DNA from: Pagrus major
Lineage: Eukaryota; Chordata; Actinopteri; Spariformes; Sparidae
NCBI RefSeq assembly: GCF_040436345.1
Contig: NC_133218.1
Location: 4,590,484 to 4,654,483, forward strand
Direction: 5' to 3'
DNA length: 64,000 bases
This document shows, piece after piece, positions 41,401-52,463 of this stretch (its first letter is position 1; every line of letters begins with the position of its first letter). The position numbers and the translations under genes were made by a program. The notes beneath the pieces are model-generated. The model was not told where the DNA came from, made no database searches, and saw only the letters and a list, made by a program, of their open reading frames with translations.

Positions 41401-44400
41401 TATCACAGTGGAACAATCATAACCAACTGTGATGTCACATTGGAACAATCATAACCAACTGTGATGTCACAGTGGAACAATCATAACCAACTGTGATGTC
41501 ACATTGGAACAAAAATAACCAACTGTGATGTCACAGTGGATCAAACAGTACAACTTTGATGTCACAGTTGAACAATCATAACCAACTGTGATGTCACATT
41601 GGAACAATCATAACCAACTGTGATGTCACAGTGGAACAACATAACCAACTGTGATGTTACAGTGGATCAAACAGTACAACTTTGATGTCACAGTGGAACA
41701 ATCATAACCAACTTTGATGTCACAGTGGAACAACATAACCAACTGTGATGTCACATTGGAACAATCATAACCAACTGTGATGTCACAGTGGAACAACATA
41801 ACCAACTGTGATGTTACAGTGGATCAAACAGTACAACTTTGATGTCACAGTGGAACAATCATAACCAACTTTGATGTCACAGTGGAACAACATAACCAAC
41901 TGTGATGTCACATTGGAACAATCATAACCAACTTTGATGTCACAGTGGAACAATCATAACCAACTGTGATGTCACAGTGGAACAAACAATACAACTGTGA
42001 TATCACAGTGGAACAATCATAACCAACTGTGATGTCACAGTGGAACAAACAATACAACTGTGATATCACAGTGGAACAATCATAACCAACTGTGATGTCA
42101 CATTGGAACAAAAATAACCAACTGTGATGTCACAGTGGATCAAACAGTACAACTTTGATGTCACAGTTGAACAATCATAACCAACTGTGATGTCACAGTG
42201 GAACAATCATAACCAACTGTGATGTCACATTGGAACAAAAATAACCAACTGTGATGTCACAGTGGATCAAACAGTACAACTTTGATGTCACAGTTGAACA
42301 ATCATAACCAACTGTGATGTCACAGTGGAACAACATAACCAACTGTGATGTTACAGTGGATCAAACAGTACAACTGTGATGTCACAGTGGAACAATCATA
42401 ACCAACTGTGATGTCACAGTGGAACAACATAACCAACTGTGATGTAACAATGGAACAATAATAACCAACTTTGATGTCACAGTGGAACAATCATAACCAA
42501 CTGTGATGTCACATTGGAACAATCATAACCAACTGTGATGTCACATTGGAACAAAAATAACCAACTGTGATGTCACAGTGGATCAAACAGTACAACTTTG
42601 ATGTCACAGTTGAACAATCATAACCAACTGTGATGTCACAGTGGAACAATCATAACCAACTGTGATGTCACATTGGAACAAAAATAACCAACTGTGATGT
42701 CACAGTGGATCAAACAGTACAACTTTGATGTCACAGTTGAACAATCATAACCAACTGTGATGTCACAGTGGAACAACATAACCAACTGTGATGTTACAGT
42801 GGATCAAACAGTACAACTGTGATGTCACAGTGGAACAATCATAACCAACTGTGATGTCACAGTGGAACAACATAACCAACTGTGATGTAACAATGGAACA
42901 ATAATAACCAACTTTGATGTCACAGTGGATCAAACAGTACAACTTTGATGTCACAATTGAACAATCATAACCAACTGTGATGTCACAGTGGAACAACATA
43001 ACCAACTGTGATGTTACAGTGGATCAAACAGTACAACTTTGATGTCACAGTGGAACAATCATAACCAACTTTGATGTCACAGTGGAACAACATAACCAAC
43101 TGTGATGTCACATTGGAACAATCATAACCAACTTTGATGTCACAGTGGAACAATCATAACCAACTGTGATGTCACAGTGGAACAAACAATACAACTGTGA
43201 TATCACAGTGGAACAATCATAACCAACTGTGATGTCACAGTGGAACAATCATAACCAACTTTGATGTCACAGTGGAACAATCATAACCAACTTTGATGTC
43301 ACAGTGGAACAATCATAACCAACTGTGATGTCACATTGGAACAATCATAACCAACTTTGATGTCACAGTGGAACAATCATAACCAACTGTGATGTCACGG
43401 TGGAACAAACAGTACAACTGTGATATCACAGTGGAACAATCATAACCAACTGTGATGTCACATTGGAACAATCATAACCAACTGTGATGTCACAGTGGAA
43501 CAATCATAACCAACTGTGATGTCACATTGGAACAAAAATAACCAACTGTGATGTCACAGTGGATCAAACAGTACAACTTTGATGTCACAGTTGAACAATC
43601 ATAACCAACTGTGATGTCACATTGGAACAATCATAACCAACTGTGATGTCACAGCGGAACAACATAACCAACTGTGATGTTACAGTGGATCAAACAGTAC
43701 AACTTTGATGTCACAGTGGAACAATCATAACCAACTTTGATGTCACAGTGGAACAATCATAGCCAACTGTGATGTCACAGTGGAACAATCATAACCAACT
43801 TTGATGTCACAGTGGAACAACATAACCAACTGTGATGTCACAGTGGAACAATCATAACCAACTTTGATGTCACAGTGGAACAATCATAACCAACTGTGAT
43901 GTCACAGTGGAACAATCATAACCAACTTTGATGTCACAGTGGAACAACATAACCAACTGTGATGTCACAGTGGAACAATCATAACCAACTGTGATGTCAC
44001 ATTGGAACAATCATAACGAACTGTGATGTCACAGTGGAACAACATAACCAACTGTGATGTTACAGTGGATCAAACAGTACAACTGTGATGTCACAGTGGA
44101 ACAATCATAACCAACTGTGATGTCACAGTGGAACAACATAACCAACTGTGATGTCACATTGGAACAATCATAACCAACTGTGATGTCACAGTGGAACAAC
44201 ATAACCAACTGTGATGTCACAGTGGAACAGCATATCCAACTGTGATGTTACAGTGGATCAAACAGTACAACATTGATGTCACAGTGGAACAATCATAACC
44301 AACTTTGATGTCACAGTGGAACAATCATAACCAACTTTGATGTCACAGTGGAACAATCATAACCAACTTTGATGTCACAGTGGAACAATCATAACCAACT

Positions 44401-47400
44401 GTGATGTCACAGTGGAACAAACATAACCAACTGTGATGTTACAGTGGAACAATCATAACCAACTGTGATGTCACAGTGGAACAATCAGAACCAACAATGG
44501 TGTCACAGTGGAACAAAATAACCAACTGTGATGTTAAGGTGGCTCAAACAGTACAACTTTGATGTCACAGTGGAACAATCATAACCAACTGTGATGTTAC
44601 AGTGGATCAAAAAGTACAACTTTGATGTCACAGTGGAACAATCATAACCAACTGTGATGTCACATTGGAACAATCATAACCAACTATGATGTCACAGTGG
44701 AACAGCATAACCAACTATGATGTTACAGTGGATCAAACAGTACAACTTTGATGTCACAGTGGAACAATCATAACCAACTTTGATGTCACATTGGAACAAC
44801 ATAATCAACTGTGATGTCACAGTGGAACAATCATAACCAACTGTGATGTCACAGTGGAACAACATAACCAACTGTGATGTTACAGTGGATCAAACAGTAC
44901 AACTTTGATGTCACAGTGGAACAATCATAACCAACTGTGATGTCACAGTGGAACAACATAACCAACTGTGATGTCACAGTGGAAAAATCATAACCAACTG
45001 TGATGTCACAGTGGAACAATCATAACCAACTGTGATGTCACAGTGGAACAACATAACCAACTGTGATGTTACAGTGGAACAATCATAACCAACTGTGATG
45101 TCACAGTGGAACAATCAGAACCAACTATGGTGTCACAGTGGAACAATCATAACCAACTGTGATGTTAAGGTGGATCAAACAGTACAACTTTGATGTCACA
45201 GTGGAACAATCATAACCAACTGTGATGTTACAGTGGATCAAAAAGTACAACTGTGATGTCACAGTGGAACAATCATAACCAACTGTGATGTCACAGTGGA
45301 ACAATCATAACCAACTGTGATGTCACAGTGGAACAACATAACCAACTGTGATGTCACAGTGGAACAACATAACCAACTGTGATGTCACAGTGGAACAGCA
45401 TATCCAACTGTGATGTTACAGTGGATCAAACAGTACAACATTGATGTCACAGTGGAACAATCATAACCAACTTTGATGTCACAGTGGAACAATCATAACC
45501 AACTTTGATGTCACAGTGGAACAATCATAACCAACTGTGATGTCACATTGGAACAATCATAACCAACTTTGATGTCACAGTGGAACAATCATAACCAACT
45601 GTGATGTCACAGTGGAACAAACAGTACAACTGTGATATCACAGTGGAACAATCATAACCAACTGTGATGTCACATTGGAACAATCATAACCAACTGTGAT
45701 GTCACAGTGGAACAATCATAACCAACTGTGATGTCACATTGGAACAAAAATAACCAACTGTGATGTCACAGTGGATCAAACAGTACAACTTTGATGTCAT
45801 AGTTGAACAATCATAATCAACTGTGATGTCACATTGGAACAATCATAACCAACTGTGATGTCACAGTGGAACAACATAACCAACTGTGATGTTACAGTGG
45901 AACAATCATAACCAACTGTGATGTCACATTGGAACAATCATAACCAACTTCGATGTCACAGTGGAACAATCATAACCAACTGTGATGTCACAGTGGAACA
46001 AACAGTACAACTGTGATGTCACAGTGGATCAAACAGTACAACTTTGATGTCACAGTGGATCAAACAGTACAACTTTGATGTCACAGTTGAACAATCATAA
46101 CCAACTGTGATGTCACATTGGAACAATCATAACCAACTGTGATGTCACAGTGGAACAACATAACCAACTGTGATGTTACAGTGGATCAAACAGTACAACT
46201 TTGATGTCACAGTGGAACAATCATAACCAACTGTGATGTCACAGTGGAACAATCATAACCAACTGTGATGTCACAGTGGAACAACATAACCAACTGTGAT
46301 GTTACAGTGGATCAAACAGTACAACTTTGATGTCACAGTGGAACAATCATAACCAACTGTGATGTCACATTGGAACAATCATAACCAACTGTGATGTCAC
46401 AGTGGATCAAACAGTACAACTTTGATGTCACAGTTGAACAATCATAACCAACTGTGATGTCACATTGGAACAATCATAACCAACTGTGATGTCACAGTGG
46501 AACAACATAACCAACTGTGATGTTACAGTGGATCAAACAGTACAACTTTGATGTCACAGTGGAACAATCATAACCAACTGTGATGTCACAGTGGAACAAT
46601 CATAACCAACTTTGATGTCACAGTGGAACAACATAACCAACTGTGATGTTACAGTGGAACCCTAACCCTGGAACACCAATCTGAATGATTTCATCAGAAT
46701 GAAAACATTTTGTCTATGTAAACATAGCTACTGAAACAGTAAACAGGAATCTGTTCCTATTTAATTCAACACAAGTGTCTTTAACCACTGACTGGTGATT
46801 TCTAATATTCTTATTTAACTGTTGCTCAGAGGTGTCTTTGTCTCTGTCTGCCCTTTCACTTGTCAGTCTGGTTGAACCACTATACAGTGTTTTATTCTTC
46901 ATGTATACAACATTACTTTTTCTGAAACCTGTCCTAAAAAATAACCTCTATTTTTTACAGAGGACAAATACATCTTAAAAGCATGAAAGACCATTCAAGA
47001 ATATAGAGTAGGCTCATCTTTTCAACCAACTGACTGCACTAAATCAAGCCTATGTGGCCTTGCCACGCTGAATGGTAAATGGTAAAGAGACTTGCATTTA
47101 GATAGTTCTTTTCTAGTCTACTGATCACTCAAAGTGCCTTACAACTCAAGCGGCAGTCAGTCTGTGGGCCCTCTGACCTTCCTACAAGTGGATGACCAGC
47201 TCTTCCTCCTGAGCCACAGCTGTGTCTGAACAGTGAACGAAAAGGGTGGTGTTTTCTGTGTTTGTCTAACTCATATGATAACGACATCAGTGGATCTGAT
47301 GGATTAGACAGGAGGAAGTCAGAAAATCCAAACACTGATCTCAGACTAACCTGGGGTTTGGTAATAATAAGCTGTGAAATGATAGATCTGCACACTGCGA

Positions 47401-50400
47401 CTACGACACAGAGCCCTCTTTACCATGTAAAAACAAACAATAGATGGGCCACCCACAGGTGATCCCCATTTAAACAAGTCCACATGTGGGAGGTTTTATG
47501 CAACATGTCATCATCATCATCATCATCACCATCATCACCATCACCATCACCATGTTGATGACACAACCGGCACCTTATACAACTGATGCCTGCACAGCAA
47601 TCCACAAACAATGTACAGCAGCTCTATGGGGGTGAACTCCAACAAGAGCGGTGCTTTGAGCTTATGGACTACAACACAACTATTCAGTCCAAGGACATCT
47701 ACATGACCTTTGAGTCCATGCCGTGCAGTTAAACATTACAATTTATAGATTAAACTGGAGATTTAATAATGCTCTGAGATGTTTATCAAAATACTAGAGT
47801 GCAAAAAGAGAAAGGATTGTTCAAGTCAAATCAGGGGGGGAATTTGCCATCTAACAGTTTGTGTCTAGTGAAGTGAGGAGTGCGCTTCAGTTATTTTGTA
47901 AGCCAGTGACTCATGAAACCAAGCTGAAGTGAAAGGGCAACCACTAAAGCATTCAGTCCGTAGAACAGGACTGTAAGTTGTTTTCAAGGTCAGAAAATCA
48001 CATAAAAGCACAGATTATACGTACACACATGCACAGATTTTTTGTTGTATCAAATGACACGGTACCTTCTACGTTGTTACAAAACAGATGATAACAGAAC
48101 AGATAGTATTTATTGTCCTTGATTTATTTTCATTAGAAAATGCTCTTATTCAGTCGTTTGTTTTATCATCATTCATTCTCAGGATCACAAACTCTAAAAT
48201 GCTCCCAGTATTAAAGATGGAGATGGAGGTTGTTCTATCTATGAGGCACAAGATGTGTACATTAAGGGTCCAAGAGTCTGAGACCACTTTGCAAAATCTT
48301 TAATATTGTCATATTAACCTGGAAATAATCAAAAAGTTTGAAAATTTGGAGAATAAATGAACGTGTCCAAGGTCAAATTGCAATTTGAGACTTGAAAGTT
48401 ATGGTTAGCCTAAACATTTCTAAGGTAGCAGTGAATGGAGCTCTAAAATACGTTGCAGAAACTGGATCAGTTGTATCCAAAGTACGATGAGGCAGACCAA
48501 AAGTGACATCACCATCAGAAGAGCAACAAATCAAGCTTAGTTCCTTGAGAGAAAGAACAGCAACATTATCAAGACTCAAGAATCAGCAAAAGTGCTGTCA
48601 GAAAAAAGGCTGTCTTGTAGTTGTCTGAGAGAACAAGTAGCAGTTTCTAAACCAGGTGGGCTAATAAATACCAGAATTTCACAGTGAATGACTGAAAGAA
48701 AGTCCTATCTAATGATGAACCCAAGGAGAGTTCTCTTCAAGGAGAGAGAATGATACAATTAGAATGATTGTTTTCCTAATGTACCATTTTTTCAATTTTT
48801 TTTTCAAGCATCTTTATAGCTGTAGTTCACGTGTGACAATGACAGGCAGAAGGAGCAGTAGTCCTGTTATTTGGATCAGACCCTGATCCATTTCCTCAAC
48901 CTGTTTATCCTGTTCAAGGTCACTGGGGACTGAATTTAGAGGCTGCAGCTCACCTGATCTGCATGCTGTAGGATTTTGATCTCAAACACTCGGAGAACAT
49001 CCAAACTCTTTCATGCTGTGAGGCAACATCGCTAACAAAAGAGCTACTGTGTTAGCCTTTATGTAATAAAGCTAAATCTGCTCTGTAATTGAGGTTCAAA
49101 CACACATTTACAATTTAAGAAGAGATTTTAGTTCACTCGTATCCTTGCTGAAATTGCCTTGACACTGACACGTAATGTTAAAGCAAAATGACATTTTGTA
49201 TATGCTGCATGTTAGAAATGTAAAGCCAAGATATTATAAGAATGTTTACTTACGTGCTCAAATTGCCATCAACTCCAACAGGAGAAACCACAATATGGAA
49301 ATCATTTATAGTGTAAATGAACTGTATTATAAATTAAGCTTTCACGTTGTGTAGAGCAACAGTCAATAGATGCAGCAGTGACAATAAATCCCCTGACTCT
49401 TCAGAATATGTGACTACCAGGTGATGTTGGTATGCGTCTTGAATAAAGCTGAGCTGTTGTTCTCTTGACAATCTGGACTGTGCATGTTGATGCTGGAAAA
49501 TTCAGAGACATCAGCGACAGATGCTGCCAGCAGCAAATCTCTCCAGCTTCACAACAGGAATGTTTTTAACTGAACCACCAGGTTCTCCCCTGTGCTCCCC
49601 TGTAGTCATGGCAATCATAATAAAATGCTCAGTTTGTACTTTATTCTATTAGTTATACTCTTCAGAGAAAAATGGAGGAACCGTAACAATACTATCCAAG
49701 CAAATATTATGTCTATGTTATGCAAAATGGAAAAAAGTGTATTTAAAGAGTGGTGATGTTTCCTTTGCATCTTGATTTACTCACCAGAGGGGGTGCTCTC
49801 GCACTCCTGAAGGTTACACTTCTGGATGCTCTCAGGCTGTGGCTGATGGTCACATTGAGCTTGATCCACTTCTTCCTCCGTCTCAGCCTTTGTGTTCACA
49901 CATTTGATGAGACGACGCTGCACTCCACCCCCACAGGAAGCTGAACACTGCAGAGAGAAAAACACACTTTGATGGATTGGCACTTGTTGCTGCAAAAATG
50001 TCTTTTATGTCATGATTTCAAGTACCCAATGGTTGTTAAAACTTAACATTGACATTGTATCCTTGTTATCATTATATTTGCAGTATCATCAGTCTCCTCT
50101 CCTCTCCTCCCATCTCCTCCAGTTATTGTGATTGAGGGTGACAGGGCACTGAATTCATTAGCTTCATCATGCAGTGAATGACAACCGATGGCCAAAACCA
50201 AATGTCATTTCAGTTTATTACAACAGGGCTGACACTGTTGTTTTTGGGTTTGCCTAGTACATGCAATTTATCAAAGCACATTAAACACATTAAAAACATA
50301 CTATGACACTTTGAGACATTAGAAATGCTGTACTATGTCTGTAGTTCAGAGTATGACAAAGGGTGTACAATAAAGCGACAAAGGCTGTGAAAACAATGAA

Positions 50401-52416
50401 GTGTTGAGATGTGCAGGGAACCAAGACGCTGTTTGTAATGTAGTAGAATCAATTATTTGCACATTGCAATGACTTTTTGCAATGTGCAAGAACCCTGTCA
50501 TTCAGTCATCGAACAAGGAAGAACTCGGGAGCCAAATTCCAAACTTTTATTTGACGATTGGAGGGGGGTGAGACTCTGATTGAGCTACTTTCTGTCAGCC
50601 AAAAAGGACAAAACTGGATATTATTCTCAGTGTTTGTGCATATTTCGACTCATTGCAAGCAGTAAAAAGACAGTTTGACAACAACTGCTTTTGTAACATT
50701 ATACCACGCTCATGTTTGCACGTGTTCATTGATGAACAGTAAATAATAGGTAGAAATAAATGATGCAGTGGACATGACTGATATACTGTGTGCAGAAGAA
50801 AGACTGTTTTGCCACTGCTGGTTTAAATAGCCTCCATTAAAAGATCAATTTCTGTGTGCAGGTGTCATGCATGATGAATAACATTCCATTAATAATCAGA
50901 ATAATAGGCCAGAATACAAACGCCTCATGTAACCACCTCAATCAGAATCTGATCCGATCCCTCAAAATCTAAATACATTTTCAAACCTTTGATAATCTGT
51001 GTAATAGGAAAATATTAGCGCCTAATAACCATGTAAATGCTTAATCAGATGCCATTTGTCTGGTTGGAATAAATGTATTCTGTGCATGTTCGCCTCACAT
51101 GGGGTTAATATAAGGTGATGTTACTACAGACAGGGACAGAAACATGACGGAAATCATTGAACGCCTCAGTAGTCGAAGGGCTTGAAACAACGACTTGTTA
51201 AAGCGAGTGTTTGAAGGACGAACACACAGCTCATAAGTAATAATGTGGATTTTGCGAGATAGAAATACAACCCACAGTTAATAAATAGATAAATAAATAT
51301 ATATAAAACAATTTTTCATTAATTAATCATTGGCTGAAGTGTAAATAACTGGGTGTCACATGTCACATTTCTGAATAACTTCCAAGGATCTCAGCCAGTA
51401 TGTTATCATATGGTTGCATCAGGGACCTTTAATGAAGGAGATGTAATTCGTATTTCTTCACTTGATTGGTGAGCCTAAAGGAGAGGCCCTGGTGTGCATC
51501 GTCTGTGCCTTTTTAAAAACAGCAGCCACTGACTCAATGTGACATATGTATAAATACAACAGGATGTGTGGGACTTCCTCTTCAGCCAATCAATTGGAAG
51601 AGTAAAGGCTAATTCTAGACTCAAAAGGCCAATAATAAAGGTGCTGCAGTAACACAAATTGAGAGGCTACATCTCTTGACACACACCTAATTCCCCTGGG
51701 GTCCACCCATTCTGTTTCTGTTGCTATGTCACATTCTTTCCACACCTATTCTTGACCCATGAAATACATTTCCTTTTTTTTCCTCTCATCACTCCCAAAT
51801 CCCAGTCTCTGTATGTCTCCCTTTTCTCCATCAGCCTCCCCATCAACTGTCATATATAACCTTTTCATTACGTTCATCATGATGCTGTATCATTGTCTTT
51901 GCAGCGATGCTCCTCCTCGTACCAATCCACATCAGTCACCAGGACCTCAGAGGTCACGTCTTATCCTCACGGCATAATATGTCACTTCCATAACCCAACC
52001 TCCTCCTTCACTCCATCATTAAATGTAATATTTCTGAGCCAGTACCGGCCTTCACACAGAATATCCCGTGTTGTATAAAAACAAGTGAAGCGACCTTACA
52101 TTGTGTAGGTTTTCTGACAGATATAAAATGTTAGATCTATTAAATATAGTCTATGCCAGGTGCACTCACTCTTCAAATAGAATAGCATCCGCTGTTTATC
52201 CTGTGTCCGTGAACAGGAGTTTTGGAAAACTAATTGTGTGAAGGACATTATGAATTATGTAGCAATTTGAATGCAAGCCCCTGAACATGTAATTTAGATC
52301 ATTTATCTCTCAACTCATAATACCACATCCAGTTTAAATAAATGACAGACAATCTTCATGTACTGCATGCGGTCTATGAATCATACATGACGCTTCTCTT
52401 CTTCTCTCTTCTTATC

Positions 52417-52463
<47 letters not shown>

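Larger units (their letters stand above)
26402..49784 (-). other. adamts7 last intron, 23.4 kb
   Basis: This intron separates the TSP8 and PLAC exons. It contains a SINE, a Penelope-like relic, LINE-tail repeats, an unassigned open frame (31875-32240), a 32-bp hairpin, the minisatellite, a Tc1 relic and a short plus-strand frame (47586-47732), all listed separately. Stretches with no recognised feature are 28740-30330 (only poly-T at 29022-29041 and poly-A near 29580), 32250-33900, 34510-36700 and 36760-38880. Confidence 0.8.

Noticed and set aside
41182..41448. Repeat protein gene in the minisatellite (also 41908-42111, 42763-43005, 44029-44220)
   Set aside because: The frames are explained by 63-bp dimers of the array and break wherever the unit order changes.
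38981..46660. CRISPR-like array
   Set aside because: Units are 31-32 bp with no unique spacers between repeats, and the setting is a vertebrate intron. It is a minisatellite.
46660..46669. Interstitial telomere
   Set aside because: Only about one and a half CCCTAA units; too short to be a telomeric tract.
47420..47611. Asp-rich minus-strand frame
   Set aside because: Produced by the (ATC)n microsatellite.
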